The position numbers were made by a program, and so were the translations under genes. Positions 52,235 through 62,474 of a DNA stretch of 64,000 nucleotides are shown in pieces; the stretch's first letter is position 1, and each line of letters opens with the position of its first letter. The notes under the pieces were generated by a model that saw only the letters and a list, made by a program, of their open reading frames with translations, was not told where the DNA came from and did no database searches. The DNA is from Longimycelium tulufanense (GTDB lineage: Bacteria; Actinomycetota; Actinomycetes; Mycobacteriales; Pseudonocardiaceae), in the NCBI RefSeq assembly GCF_014645795.1, contig NZ_BMMK01000003.1, forward strand, positions 208,379 to 272,378, written 5' to 3'.

Positions 52235-55200
52235 TCAGGCCGAGACCTCGTGCCGCTCGGCCACTTCGGACTCGGCCGGGCTCCCGGCGGCGGGCGGGAG
52301 GACGTCAACCACGCTGACCAGCACGGACACCACGTAGCTGGCGGCCACGCTGGCGATCACCAACCACCAGCCCGCCGGCACGCCCAGTCCGGACAGCACG
52401 AGGGCACCGCCGAGGTAGGTCCCGAGGACACCGAGCACGGCCATGACGCGTGCCCACCCGCGCATCCAGAAAGCGGCAATCCAGGTGAGCACGCCGGCGA
52501 CCACGGTCACGGCCAGTGGTCCGAGCACGAGATCCCAGAAGGCCCCGAGGAATCCCAGGATGATGACGACGACGGCGAGAAAGGCGAACCACACCGGCCG
52601 GCGCCGCCCGCCCGTGGGCACCCTTCGCGGAAGCACGAGCCGGCCACGGGCCAGCGCGAGAACCCCGGTAACCACGGCCAGTACCGCGATCACGGCGCGC
52701 CAGGCGTCCCATTGCGTCTGCTCGCCGGAGAACACCAGCAACAGTGGTGACCATGCGGAGCCTATGTCCGCATTGGACCATCCCGTACCGAGGAGCGTGG
52801 CGAGTGCCGTCGCCACGACGAACAGCAACCGTTCCGGAGCGGTGAGGGCAAGCATCGTGGTGAGCCACAACGGCTTTGTTCCGGTCATCGCCACCCGGAC
52901 CGCCACCGGCAGGGGTGTCCAGCCATCCGGCTTCACCGCTCGGTAAGCAACGAGCCCGAGCCGCATGCCCATCCGGGTCAACCGACCTTCGCCGAGATCA
53001 GGCAAGCGTTGCCGGCTGACCTCGTACCGCTGTACCGCGGCCCGCAGCGGCTCGGGTGGTTCCGGCGCCGGCCGAATCGGCTCGGGATCGGAGCCCAGGC
53101 CAACCGCCCCGACGTAGGGCAGTTCGACAGCCGCGATGCCCCAGTGGATGCGCTCGGTGAGGGACGCCTTGGTTTCGGTGAGCGGATGGTCGCCATCCGG
53201 CTGTTCGAACAACGCGCGTAGCTCAGCCCGAACCTGGTCGACGCGGCTTTCCCAACGCCGCAGGAAGAAGTCGCTCCACTGCTGGGCATCCGCGCCGGTA
53301 CCCAGTTCGTCGTCGGCGAGCGGCCTGGTCACGATGTCAGCCACCGCGGCCAGCACGTCCTCCGCCGATCGTCCACTGTGGAACCTATGGAGCCGCTGCG
53401 GGTCGATGAGCAGCGCCACCAGGCTGGCCGTCGCGTCGAGCCGGCCCCACATCCAGTCGTTGGCCCGCCACTTCGCCGACAGGAAGGCGCCGAAGCCGTC
53501 CAGGTCGACGCCGCGCAGCTTGTCCCGCGGGGTGAGCGTTCCGTCCTTGCCCCGCAACGCATCGAAAGGCAGGTCGGTACGGCCGTCACTCGCCACGCGA
53601 AGGAAGGCGATACGACCGTTGGTTGGGTCACCGAGCAGGAGCGGGGCGGTGAGCGTCAGCAGCTGGCTCAACAGCCGCGGGCGTTGCTCGGGCTCGGCCG
53701 ACTCCAGCATCGCGTGGCCGATCAGCTCCGGGTTGCGCGCGGGATCCACCATCGACCCCAGCCGGATGTCGTGCACCGGACGTTCGAGCACCGCCTCCGC
53801 GAGCTCGTTCATCAGTTCCCACAACCGTTGCCAGGCGGCGTGCACGGCGTCGACGGGCCCGGGCCGGTGGGACGCCGCCTCGGCCCGCAGGGCGTTCGCC
53901 AGGTTGATCAGCCCCTGCTGGAACTCGCTGTCCGAGCCGTCGCGGAGCGCCTCGGCCAACGGTTCCCGCACCCGTTCGCCAAGTGCGTGTTGCCGCCTCC
54001 GGCGCTCGGCTATGACGCCGTCGGCCCAGTCCGCGATCCCGGCGGGGTCGTGCACCGGATGCTCGACGGCGGCTGACCACCAGCGTTGGTCCACATATTC
54101 GGCGAGCACCGACACCACCTGCTGGAGTCGGTAGAGCCGGCCCTTGACCGTGCCTATGCGACCCAGCCGGGGCGGTTCCGCCCACCGTTCCAGTTCCCTG
54201 GCCCAGCGCAGGCAGAACTCGACCGCCTCGGCGGCCGTGCAGACGCCGGTGAAGACCCGCTCCGGTTCGGCCCGTGCCGCGCCGGAAAGCCGGTCGGCCA
54301 ACCGTTCGGGCAGGATGCTGCGCGCGGCGGCCGACCAGCCGGCGAGAGGGTCGGCCGGTATCGGTTCGAACAGCGGCCCGGGGGCACGGAGGTAGGGCTG
54401 GGTGAGCAGGGTCAAGGCGGTCTCGGCGTCGACGCGGGCCCGCACCTCGGCGTGCTCGGTGCGAACCTCGTCGACGAGTTCGGCGAGCCGGGCGGGACGG
54501 TCGGCCGGCCCGACCGCGACCAGCGGTGCGAACAACGCCGCGGCTCGCAGCTCCCGCCGGCTGACGTCCTGGTTGTAGGCGGCCAGCTCGTCGATGTCGG
54601 CCAGCAGGCTCTCCTGGTCCAGCCGCGCCCGCAACGCCCGTAGGCCCGTGGGGATCGCGCGCGGACGGGCCTGCGGGGCTGGTGGCGCGCTCGGTCCCAG
54701 GCTCGGGTCCGGGTTGAGGTAGAGCAGCCAGCGCTCGGTCGGGGTGTCCGCCGGCGCTTCGGCCACCGCGCGAATCGCCGCGCCGACCGGGATGTTGTCC
54801 AGCACGCCGCCGTCGACCACGTGGAATGGTGGCGCGTCTTCCGCCCCGGTCTCGGAGAACACCCCGGTCATGTCGACGGCGTCCGGTGGTGGGTCGGGTC
54901 GCGAGTGGACGGTCGCGGGTTCGAACGCCACCGGGAAGGAGGCGGTGGCACGCCCCGCGAGGGCGAGCTGGTGCAGCGTGCGCGCGGCGGTGTTGCGGGG
55001 CGCGAACCCGGAGAGCGGGTCACCCGGCTGGCCGCGATGCCGGAACCGGAACCAGGCACGACGACGCACCTCGTGCAACGCGCCCAACCGGTCGTCCCGA
55101 CGAACCACGGAAACCCCGTCCAGCAACGTGGCGCTGAGCCCCAGATCCAGTCGGCGCGCAGCGGTGGGCGGGTGCTCCGGCGCGGCGGCGACGAGCCGGA

Positions 55201-55648
55201 TCAGCTCGGCGCCCAGCCGTTCCTGGAAGTAGTCGTCTCCGGCGAGGATCGAGGCGGGGCGAGGGAACAGCCGCGGCGGACGGGTGGCGAGCAGGCCCGG
55301 GACCGGGCGGGACATCGCTTCCAGGTCGGCCAGCCGGACCCACACGTCCCGCATTGCCGTGAACGGGAACCCGTAGACCAGGCTGGCCGCGAACAACGTG
55401 CCGTTGACGCCTCCCGCCGACGCGCCGGTGAGCACGTCGACGCGCACCTTGTTGTAGCCGGCCAGGTCGGCCAGTGCGGCCCAGGGGTGTGCCGAGCCGG
55501 TCCCGGCGGTCCGGCGCAGCTGGTCGATCTCGGCCAGCGCGCCACTGATCCACACCGCAAGGCTCGATCCGCCGCGCATGGACAGTGCCAGGCGGAGTTC
55601 CTGCCGGTTCCAGCCGGGGGCCACGGGTGTGGCGCGAAAGGGATCCAC
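52235..55648 (-). CDS. Large patatin-like phospholipase with DUF3376-type and C-terminal membrane region
   Basis: 1137 residues. The N-terminal patatin domain has a Gly-rich oxyanion segment (SMRGGSSLAVWISGA), the GASAGG nucleophile elbow near residue 73 and the DGG catalytic aspartate near residue 280 (VVDGGVLDNIP). A long helical DUF3376-like middle follows, and the last 150 residues hold about five membrane segments. It is predicted to hydrolyse membrane lipids from the cytoplasmic side. GTG 55648 is used as start; no strong ribosome site supports it. Confidence 0.8.
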   Translation of the reverse strand: MDPFRATPVAPGWNRQELRLALSMRGGSSLAVWISGALAEIDQLRRTAGTGSAHPWAALADLAGYNKVRVDVLTGASAGGVNGTLFAASLVYGFPFTAMRDVWVRLADLEAMSRPVPGLLATRPPRLFPRPASILAGDDYFQERLGAELIRLVAAAPEHPPTAARRLDLGLSATLLDGVSVVRRDDRLGALHEVRRRAWFRFRHRGQPGDPLSGFAPRNTAARTLHQLALAGRATASFPVAFEPATVHSRPDPPPDAVDMTGVFSETGAEDAPPFHVVDGGVLDNIPVGAAIRAVAEAPADTPTERWLLYLNPDPSLGPSAPPAPQARPRAIPTGLRALRARLDQESLLADIDELAAYNQDVSRRELRAAALFAPLVAVGPADRPARLAELVDEVRTEHAEVRARVDAETALTLLTQPYLRAPGPLFEPIPADPLAGWSAAARSILPERLADRLSGAARAEPERVFTGVCTAAEAVEFCLRWARELERWAEPPRLGRIGTVKGRLYRLQQVVSVLAEYVDQRWWSAAVEHPVHDPAGIADWADGVIAERRRRQHALGERVREPLAEALRDGSDSEFQQGLINLANALRAEAASHRPGPVDAVHAAWQRLWELMNELAEAVLERPVHDIRLGSMVDPARNPELIGHAMLESAEPEQRPRLLSQLLTLTAPLLLGDPTNGRIAFLRVASDGRTDLPFDALRGKDGTLTPRDKLRGVDLDGFGAFLSAKWRANDWMWGRLDATASLVALLIDPQRLHRFHSGRSAEDVLAAVADIVTRPLADDELGTGADAQQWSDFFLRRWESRVDQVRAELRALFEQPDGDHPLTETKASLTERIHWGIAAVELPYVGAVGLGSDPEPIRPAPEPPEPLRAAVQRYEVSRQRLPDLGEGRLTRMGMRLGLVAYRAVKPDGWTPLPVAVRVAMTGTKPLWLTTMLALTAPERLLFVVATALATLLGTGWSNADIGSAWSPLLLVFSGEQTQWDAWRAVIAVLAVVTGVLALARGRLVLPRRVPTGGRRRPVWFAFLAVVVIILGFLGAFWDLVLGPLAVTVVAGVLTWIAAFWMRGWARVMAVLGVLGTYLGGALVLSGLGVPAGWWLVIASVAASYVVSVLVSVVDVLPPAAGSPAESEVAERHEVSA

Positions 55649-55663
55649 GCCCTACAAGGTGGA

Positions 55664-55697
55664 CTCGCGCCGGTGGGCAACGGCCCACCGGCGCGAG
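55664..55697. terminator. Hairpin between citE-like and patatin genes
   Basis: A perfect 15-bp stem (55664-55678 with 55683-55697) with an AACG loop lies 60 bp downstream of the citE-like stop, just upstream of the patatin start. An AG-rich plus-strand stretch (55698-55723) abuts it, so on the minus strand the hairpin is preceded by a pyrimidine run. Confidence 0.7.
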
Positions 55698-55756
55698 GAA
55701 AGAAATCTGAAAGAAAGCAGAAATCACCCTGTCGGCGGCAGCGCGCCGCCTCCGTT

Positions 55757-56716
55757 TCACTCCTCGGGAGGCGTCCAGCGGTTGGTGCGCCGCATCCCGG
55801 CGGCGCGCCCTTTACCGGCGATCACGAGCGCCATCTTCCGCGACGCCTCGTCGATCATCTCGTCCCCGAGCATCGCGGCACCGCGCTTGCCGCCCGCCTC
55901 CGAGGTGAACCACTCGTAGGCGTCGAGGATGTTCTCGGCGTGGTCGTAGTCCTCCTGCCGCGGGCTGTACACCTCGTTGCAGGCGTCGATCTGGCCGGGG
56001 TGCAGGCACCACTTGCCGTCGAAGCCCAGCGCCGCGGAGCGGCCGGCCACCCGGCGGAACCCGTCGATGTCGCGGATCTGCAGGTAGGGGCCGTCGATCG
56101 CCTGGACGTCGGTGGCGCGGGCCGCCATCAGGATGCGCATGAGGATGTGGTGGTAGGCGTCGCCGACGTCGTAGCCGGGCGGCTGCTCCCCCACCACCAG
56201 CGACTTCATGTTGATGGAGGCCATGAAGTCGGCGGGGCCGAAGATGATGGTCTCGATGCGGGGCGAGGCGGTGGCGATGGCGTCCACGTTGACCAGGCCG
56301 CGGGCGTTCTCGATCTGCGCCTCGATGCCGATGCGGCCGACCTCGTGGCCCATGGTCTTCTCGATCTGGGTGAGCAGGATGTCCAGGGCGTGTACCTGCT
56401 CGGCGGTCTGCACCTTCGGCAGCATGATGCAGTCGAGGTTGGCGCCGGCGCCCTCGACCACCTCGACGACGTCCCGGTAGGTCCACTCGGTGGTCCAGTC
56501 GTTGACCCGGACCACGCGGACCTTCTCGCCCCAGCCGCCCTCGTTGAGCGCGGCCACGATGGTCTTGCGGGCCTCCGGCTTGGCCAGCGGCGCGCAGGCG
56601 TCCTCCAGGTCGAGGAAGACCTGGTCGGCGGGGAGCCCGCGGGCCTTGTCGATCATCTTCGGGCTGGAGCCCGGGACCGCGAGGCAGGAGCGGCGGGGGC
56701 GCTGGCGGTCGACCAC
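55757..56716 (-). CDS. HpcH/HpaI-CitE-type acyl-CoA lyase (malyl/citramalyl-CoA lyase-like)
   Basis: 319 residues from GTG 56716, with GGGAGG upstream. The TIM-barrel family features include the N-terminal RSCLAVPGSSPKM, LDLEDACAP and the metal-ligand region EAQIENARGL plus the C-terminal GFDGKWCLHPGQ. Stand-alone CitE proteins of this kind act on malyl-CoA or citramalyl-CoA. In Mtb it is beside MaoC and FadE19 genes; here those relatives are in the window but separate. Confidence 0.87.
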   Translation of the reverse strand: MVDRQRPRRSCLAVPGSSPKMIDKARGLPADQVFLDLEDACAPLAKPEARKTIVAALNEGGWGEKVRVVRVNDWTTEWTYRDVVEVVEGAGANLDCIMLPKVQTAEQVHALDILLTQIEKTMGHEVGRIGIEAQIENARGLVNVDAIATASPRIETIIFGPADFMASINMKSLVVGEQPPGYDVGDAYHHILMRILMAARATDVQAIDGPYLQIRDIDGFRRVAGRSAALGFDGKWCLHPGQIDACNEVYSPRQEDYDHAENILDAYEWFTSEAGGKRGAAMLGDEMIDEASRKMALVIAGKGRAAGMRRTNRWTPPEE

Positions 56717-56943
56717 GTTCGGGACCTCCCTGTCCTGGTGCCGGCCGTGCGGCGCGGGGCCGGGCCGAACCGTACCGACGAGTAACCGATGATGCGGCGA
56801 ATGCTGGCACGGTCGGTCCGCACCCGCTATCCGCTGAGGTGACTTTCACAGCCTCGCACCGACAGCGCACGGCAAACGTGTCGGGCACCGACCGGCCGCC
56901 GCCGTCGCGCTGGCGCTGCGGCCGCCCGTGCGATTCTGGTCGG

Positions 56944-57279
56944 GTGGAGACGTCTCGTGTGCTCGACGCGGCGCTACGCAAGGCCGGGGCGGTGTGGGTC
57001 GTGGTCGACGAGCATCCCGCGCGTCTGGTGTGGACGGTGTGGCGGGCCGGGGCCCTGTGGGTGGCGGTCGGGCCGGACGAGCAGGAGGTTCCCGGGCTCT
57101 CCGACGGCGTGCGTTGCCAGGTGACGCTGCGCTCTCCCACGACGCACTCGCACCTGCTCGACGTGCCGGCCGTGGCGCACCGGGTCGAGCCGGACGAGGA
57201 GACCATGGCCGCGCTGGCCGCGGCCCGGCTCAACGCGTCGCCCCGGTGGGCCGAGGTCTACCGCCTCGACCCGGCCTGA
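56944..57279 (+). CDS. Hypothetical protein, possible split-barrel fold
   Basis: 111 residues from GTG 56944. Beta-rich pattern (VWVVVDEHPARLVWTVWRAGALWVAVGP, then CQVTLRSPTTHSHLLDVP) suggests a small barrel similar to pyridoxamine-oxidase-like proteins, but no diagnostic motif is visible. Divergent from the citE-like gene. Confidence 0.55.
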   Translation: METSRVLDAALRKAGAVWVVVDEHPARLVWTVWRAGALWVAVGPDEQEVPGLSDGVRCQVTLRSPTTHSHLLDVPAVAHRVEPDEETMAALAAARLNASPRWAEVYRLDPA

Positions 57280-57570
57280 CCGGCGCACCCGAGCCCGACA
57301 GGACTACCCGGTCCCGATGCCGACCGGGCAGCGTGAGCGGGCACACACGACCAACCGCACAAACCGGGCGAGAAACGCCAACAGCAACGGAAACTTGAGC
57401 TGGTGGCCCCGTCCCGGTCGTGTCCCGCCGGCGCAACCGGATACCGGATGCTGCAGACGCCGGCTCGGAGCGGCTGGCGGGGAAACGGTCCAGCCGGAGG
57501 CATCACGTGCGGCGGGAGTGCTCACACAAGGGCCGCTACCGGACGAGTCCGCCCGGGACCGGGCCTCCCA

Positions 57571-57987
57571 TCAGGCGACCAGGCCGCCGGTGTGGAGATC
57601 ACCGAGCAGCTCGACGATGGCCGGCGCGGTTTCCGGGTGTGCGAGGTACTCGTCCCGCGTAACCAGCGCCAGCTCCGCCACCTCGGCGGAGGGCGCCGGT
57701 TCCCCGGCCAGCTCGGCGGTGTAGCAGGAGAGGTCCACGAGCACACCGTCGCCCTCACCGTAAGCCGGCGCGAGGTAGCGGCGGTGGCCGCGCACCGTAC
57801 CGTTGACGAGCTCCACACCGAGCTCCTCGCGTACCTCGCGACGCAACGCCTCGGGCTCGGTCTCTCCCGGTTCGAGCTTCCCGCCGGGAAGGTAGAAGGC
57901 GGCCTTGCCCCGCGGCCGCACGAGCAGCAGGCGACCGTGCACGACGTGGAGGAGGCCGACCGTCCGGATGGTCTCGGGTTCGGTCAC
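57571..57987 (-). CDS. Nudix hydrolase
   Basis: 138 residues from GTG 57987. A complete Nudix box (GGKLEPGETEPEALRREVREELGVEL) lies at residues about 35-60. The type (VGLLHVVHGRLLLVRPRGK) fits a small MutT-like nucleotide-cleaning or dinucleotide hydrolase. It is transcribed away from the MarR gene with about 30 bp between. Confidence 0.9.
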   Translation of the reverse strand: MTEPETIRTVGLLHVVHGRLLLVRPRGKAAFYLPGGKLEPGETEPEALRREVREELGVELVNGTVRGHRRYLAPAYGEGDGVLVDLSCYTAELAGEPAPSAEVAELALVTRDEYLAHPETAPAIVELLGDLHTGGLVA

Positions 57988-58017
57988 GGAACCACTGTCG
58001 CACCCGGCGAAACGGGA

Positions 58018-58512
58018 TCAGGCACTGGACCGTCGTACGGGAGGCGCGTGCACCTCCCCGTCGGCGAGCCGGGTACAGGTGCGGTTGAGCGAGTCGAGCT
58101 CGTGCCGGTCACCCACGATGGCGACGAAGTGGCGGACGATTCCGGACAGGTGTGTGCTGGACGCGGTGCGCAACCGCTCCATCCCCCGCCTGGTGAGCAC
58201 CGCGACGACCCCCCGTCCGTCCTCGTCGGCCCGCTCCCGGACCACCAGCCCGATCCGCTCCAGGCGGTCGACCAGGCGGGTCACCCCGGAGCGGGACAGC
58301 AGGACGGCGTCGGCGAGCTCGGTCATGCGCAACCGCCGTTCCGGCGCCTCGGCGAGCTGGACCAGCACGTCGTAGGCGGCCAGCGACAACCGCTGCTCCG
58401 CGATGAGCTCGGCTTCCAGGCGGCGAGTGATCCGGGCGTGCGCCCGGAGGAAGGAGCGCCATGCGGTCAACTCGTCGCGCGTTGGTAACCGGGCAGTTCC
58501 GGTCTTGGACAC
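58018..58512 (-). CDS. MarR-family transcriptional regulator
   Basis: 164 residues from GTG 58512 (a longer start at 58560 is possible). The winged helix shows MTELADAVLLSRSGVTRLVDRLERIGLVVRERADEDGRG, with the beta-wing Asp-Arg-rich turn. It lies 30 bp upstream of the Nudix gene on the same strand. Ligand and targets unknown. Confidence 0.85.
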   Translation of the reverse strand: MSKTGTARLPTRDELTAWRSFLRAHARITRRLEAELIAEQRLSLAAYDVLVQLAEAPERRLRMTELADAVLLSRSGVTRLVDRLERIGLVVRERADEDGRGVVAVLTRRGMERLRTASSTHLSGIVRHFVAIVGDRHELDSLNRTCTRLADGEVHAPPVRRSSA

Positions 58513-58758
58513 AGTGCAAATGTTACGGAGCGCGTCCAGACGGTCGCACAGTGCCCCCATGGCGCCCCAAGCGCAACCCACGGCACGGGCACAACACCGC
58601 CCTCGCGGTCGCCATCACGAACCCGCCGAGTCCCGTCGGCCCCCCGGCATCGGGTTACCCGAGAGTCACCTTGACCGGACGAACGCGACTAGCATGGCAT
58701 TCGACAAGATCCGACCGCAGCGAGTTCGCGGTCGCCGTCGCCGTCGGAAGGTCGCCGC

Positions 58759-59901
58759 GTGACCAGCAACCAGATCGCCACCACCGAAGCCGTGCGCGAG
58801 GCGTTGTCGCGCGTGCGGGACCCGGAGATCGGACGGCCGATCACTGAGCTGGGCATGGTGAAGGACGTCACCGTCGCCGAGGACGGCGCGGTGGCGGTCG
58901 CCATCTACCTGACGGTGGCCGGCTGCCCGTTGCGGGACCGGATCCAGCGCGAGGTCACCGAAGCCGTTGCCGGGCTGCCCGGCGTGCGGGCCGTGGACGT
59001 CGAGCTGGACGTGATGAGCGACGAGCAACGCACCGAGCTGCGCCGCAAGCTGCGGGGCGACCGCGACGACCCGGTCATCCCGTTCGCGCAGCCGGGTTCG
59101 CTGACACGGGTCTACTGCGTGGCGTCCGGCAAGGGCGGCGTCGGCAAGTCGAGCGTGACGGTGAACCTGGCCGCGGCCATGGCGGCCCGCGGGCTGTCGG
59201 TGGGCGTGGTCGACGCCGACATCTACGGCCACTCGGTGCCGCGCATGCTCGGTGCGGACGGCCGGCCAACCAAGGTCGAGTCGATGATCATGCCGCCGCA
59301 GGCGCATGGCGTGAAGGTCATCTCGATCGGGATGTTCACGCCCGGCAACACGCCCGTGGTGTGGCGGGGTCCGATGCTGCACCGCGCGCTGCAGCAGTTC
59401 CTGGCCGACGTGTTCTGGGGCGACCTGGACGTGCTGCTACTCGACCTGCCGCCGGGCACCGGCGACGTGGCGATCTCGGTGGCCCAGCTCATCCCGAACG
59501 CGGAGATCCTGGTTGTCACCACGCCGCAGCAGGCCGCGGCGGAGGTGGCCGAGCGGGCCGGCGCGATCGCGTTGCAGACGCGGCAGCGGCTGGCCGGTGT
59601 GATCGAGAACATGTCCTGGCTGGAGATGCCCGACGGCAGCCGGATGGATGTCTTCGGCACCGGCGGTGGCCAGGTGGTGGCGGACTCGCTGAGCCGGGCC
59701 ACCGGCGCCGAGGTGCCGCTGCTCGGCCAGGTTCCGCTCGACCCGCGGCTGCGCGAGGCCGGCGACGCCGGGACGCCGCTGGTACTCGGGGAGCCGGACG
59801 CGCCCGCCGCCGTGGTCCTGCGCGAGGTGGCCCACCGGTTGTCCACGCGGGCCCGTGGCCTCGCCGGCCGCCTGCTGAGCGTCAGCCCCGCCGGCCGCTG
59901 A
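58759..59901 (+). CDS. mrp: Mrp/ApbC-type P-loop ATPase for Fe-S cluster carriage
   Basis: 380 residues from GTG 58759. An N-terminal DUF59/MIP18 domain (residues about 10-90, ITELGMVKDV, VAGCPLRDRI) precedes the deviant Walker A SGKGGVGKSS near 119 and the DLPPGTGD motif. The CxxC cluster-binding motif normally after IENMS is absent (SWLEMPDGSRMDVFGTGGG), as in Mtb Mrp by recall. The gene lies beside tatB/htrA/sigE, a conserved Mtb order. Confidence 0.92.
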   Translation: MTSNQIATTEAVREALSRVRDPEIGRPITELGMVKDVTVAEDGAVAVAIYLTVAGCPLRDRIQREVTEAVAGLPGVRAVDVELDVMSDEQRTELRRKLRGDRDDPVIPFAQPGSLTRVYCVASGKGGVGKSSVTVNLAAAMAARGLSVGVVDADIYGHSVPRMLGADGRPTKVESMIMPPQAHGVKVISIGMFTPGNTPVVWRGPMLHRALQQFLADVFWGDLDVLLLDLPPGTGDVAISVAQLIPNAEILVVTTPQQAAAEVAERAGAIALQTRQRLAGVIENMSWLEMPDGSRMDVFGTGGGQVVADSLSRATGAEVPLLGQVPLDPRLREAGDAGTPLVLGEPDAPAAVVLREVAHRLSTRARGLAGRLLSVSPAGR

Positions 59902-60223
59902 CCTCCGCGTCCGGCCCGCGTCGGGCCGAGGCGGCTCGGGGAGATCTCCGAACAGGTTCCTGCCTGTCGGGACAAGAACGCCGGTGGTGTGGAGTGGGCG
60001 CCACGAGACGGGCGGGATCCTGTGATGTGCCAAACAGATCTGGGTGGCTCCGGCAGAAGGCGGCACGAGCCTCAGCCGGCCACTGAATGCGTTCGTGGTT
60101 CAGCCGTGGAGAACCCGGCTGTCTGCTCTGGTGCGCGCACCGCCGAACCGGCTGCGGTATCCGGAACCCGGTGCGCTGCGGCGTGATCGCCCGACTCTTC
60201 CGTGCTCGCGGGCCGGTGGCGGG
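59902..60223. other. 322-bp intergenic region between mrp and tatB
   Basis: No gene supported; the region separates the convergent mrp and tatB genes, and no strong hairpin was recognised. Confidence 0.5.
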
Positions 60224-60607
60224 TCAGGTCGCGTCGGGGTCGAACGGCGGGCGCTCGCCCGGCTGGAGCGGCTGTTGGGTCGGGCGCCTGGGCTTGTCGT
60301 AGTCGGCGTACCCGTTGGAGCTCGGCGTCGCGTAGTCCGGCCCGTCGTCGAGCAGGTGCCGGGTGACCGCGCGCTTGGGGTCGAAGTTCCGCAGCTCGCG
60401 CAGGTCTTCCAGGGGCTTGCGGAGCTGGTCGAACTCCGGGCCGAACTCGTTGCGCAGCTGGTCGTGCGCGCCCGTGGCGTACTCCCGGATCTGCCGTACC
60501 GTGCGGCCCAACCAGGCCGCGGCCTGTGGGAGCCGCTCGGGCCCGAGGATGAACAGGCCGGCCACGACGAGCACGAGGATCTCGCCCCAGCCGATGTTCT
60601 CCAGCAC
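60224..60607 (-). CDS. tatB: Sec-independent translocase subunit TatB
   Basis: 127 residues. A short N-terminal membrane helix ([23 protein letters not shown]) with the conserved GPERLP hinge is followed by an amphipathic helix and an acidic, Pro-rich tail. It participates in the Tat system, which exports folded proteins. It is downstream of htrA on the same strand, as in Mtb. Confidence 0.93.
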   Translation of the reverse strand: MLENIGWGEILVLVVAGLFILGPERLPQAAAWLGRTVRQIREYATGAHDQLRNEFGPEFDQLRKPLEDLRELRNFDPKRAVTRHLLDDGPDYATPSSNGYADYDKPRRPTQQPLQPGERPPFDPDAT

Positions 60608-60684
60608 CCGGCACCTCCCCGTCGTGGCCGCGTCCAGGGTAACCCGTGCCGAGCCCCCGCCGGACGGCCAGCGACAGCGCCGAG

Positions 60685-62244
60685 CTAGTCGGACCTCAGC
60701 GTCGCTTCCAGCGTGATGGGCCGGCCCTGCCGGATCAGTTCCACCCGTACCTGCTGCCCGATCTGGTGCTGGTGCTCGGCCACGACCAGCTCGTCGGCGC
60801 TCTGCACGCGCCGCTCGCCCAGCTTCACGATCACGTCGCCCTCGGTGATGCCGGCCTCGGCCGCGGCACTGCCCTGCTGCACGTTCTGCACCTGGGCGCC
60901 GCTGCCGTTGCTGTCCATCACCGTCTTGGTGTTCACGCCCAGTTCAGCGTGCTTGACCTGTCCGTTGCGGATGAGTTCCTCGGCGATTCGCCGGGCGTCG
61001 TCGATCGGGATCGCGAAGCCGATGCCCACCGAGCCGCCGCCCTCGCCGGCCGTCTTGATGGCGGTGTTGATCCCCACCAGGGCGCCGCGGGAATCCACCA
61101 GCGCACCGCCGGAGTTGCCGCGGTTGATCGAGGCATCCGTCTGCACGGCATTAATCACGACCGGCCCGCTGCCCTCGCCTTCCAGGCGCACCGCGCGGTC
61201 CCTGGCACTGACGATGCCCTCGGTGACCGTGCTGGCCAGGCCGAGCGGAGAGCCGATCGCGATCACGCCGTCGCCCACGCGCAGATCGCTCGACCTGCCC
61301 ATCTGGATCACGGTGGGATTGCGAACCTCGACCTTCAGCACGGCCAGGTCGGTCTTGGGGTCGCGCCCCACGATGCGGGCCCGCGCACGGGTGCCGTCGT
61401 GGAAGACGGTGAACACCTTCGCGTCCTGTGCCCGGCTGGCGTCCGCGACGACGTGGTTGTTGGTCAGCACGTAGCCGTTGCCGTCGATGACCACACCCGA
61501 GCCGGTGCCGCCGCCGGTGCCGATCTGTACCTCGACCGACACCACGGCGGGCAGCACCCGGCTGGCCACGTCCGACACCGAGCCGGGCGGGCGCTCCTTG
61601 GCGTCCTCGACCTGGGCCAACGTCACGTCCGGATCGGTGAGCGGGCTGCCGCCCTCGGCGGTGAGCCGGCCGAGGAGCCCACCCGCGGCCCCGATCAACA
61701 GGGCCGCCCCGAACAGGGCGGCCAGCGCCGTCGGCGCGACCCGCCGGCCGAACAGCAGCTCGCGCAGGCTGAGCCGGGCGCCCTCGGCGTTCGGCGCGGC
61801 CCCGTCCTTCCCCGGGCCGGTGTCCTCGACGGCCGGGGGGCCGAGCACGGCCGCGGCACCGGGGTCCCGCCACGGGTCCCGTTCCGCGCCGTCCTTCCAG
61901 AACGTGGGCTCGGCCGACGTCGTGCCGTTGTCGGAGCGCGCACCGGGCGGCCGCTGCAGCGTCTCCTGGCTGCCCTCGGGGCGGTGGAACGCCTGGCGCA
62001 GGGGTTCCGGTGGTGGCGCGGCGCGTCGGCCGTCGCCTTGCTGGCCGTTGTCGGAGCGGACCGCTCCCGGCGGTGGGGCGAAGGAACCCGCCACACCCTC
62101 CGGCCGGGCGAACGCCTCGGCCTGGGCGGGGTCGACCGCGGGCCGCTCCAGCGGGCGCGGGCGCAGCCGGGGCCGTTCGACGTCGGCCGAGTCGTCGCGG
62201 CCGTCCGCCGGGTCGGGCTGGTAGGGGCTGGGCTGCTGGCTCAT
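60685..62244 (-). CDS. htrA: HtrA-type membrane-anchored serine protease
   Basis: 519 residues. A Pro/Arg-rich cytoplasmic region of about 160 residues precedes a membrane segment ([20 protein letters not shown]). The trypsin-like domain shows the triad: H in NNHVV, D in DLAVLK, S in [11 protein letters not shown]-terminal PDZ domain completes it. It degrades or refolds damaged envelope proteins. It is downstream of rseA in the sigma-E envelope-stress order. Confidence 0.94.
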   Translation of the reverse strand: MSQQPSPYQPDPADGRDDSADVERPRLRPRPLERPAVDPAQAEAFARPEGVAGSFAPPPGAVRSDNGQQGDGRRAAPPPEPLRQAFHRPEGSQETLQRPPGARSDNGTTSAEPTFWKDGAERDPWRDPGAAAVLGPPAVEDTGPGKDGAAPNAEGARLSLRELLFGRRVAPTALAALFGAALLIGAAGGLLGRLTAEGGSPLTDPDVTLAQVEDAKERPPGSVSDVASRVLPAVVSVEVQIGTGGGTGSGVVIDGNGYVLTNNHVVADASRAQDAKVFTVFHDGTRARARIVGRDPKTDLAVLKVEVRNPTVIQMGRSSDLRVGDGVIAIGSPLGLASTVTEGIVSARDRAVRLEGEGSGPVVINAVQTDASINRGNSGGALVDSRGALVGINTAIKTAGEGGGSVGIGFAIPIDDARRIAEELIRNGQVKHAELGVNTKTVMDSNGSGAQVQNVQQGSAAAEAGITEGDVIVKLGERRVQSADELVVAEHQHQIGQQVRVELIRQGRPITLEATLRSD

Positions 62245-62474
62245 CGCTTCCCGGTCAGGGCACTACTGGACGTGGTCGGGGCGCGCCGGCCGGCGGCCGC
62301 ACGCACCCAACCATCCTGCAGAAGGAACGGTGAAGTCCACGTAGCGGGTGCCCGGTCGCCGCCCCGCACGCGCACTCCGAGGTCATCAGCATGCCGGCGA
62401 AGGCGCTTGATCACCCGGATGACCAGCCTGAGCCGTCAGGTGCTCCGTTCGGGAGGCGGTCGGTTGCCGATGAC
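62245..62474. other. Intergenic region between rseA-like and htrA genes
   Basis: 230 bp that likely holds the htrA promoter. No ECF-type GGAAC/GTT pair was recognised on the minus strand. Confidence 0.4.
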
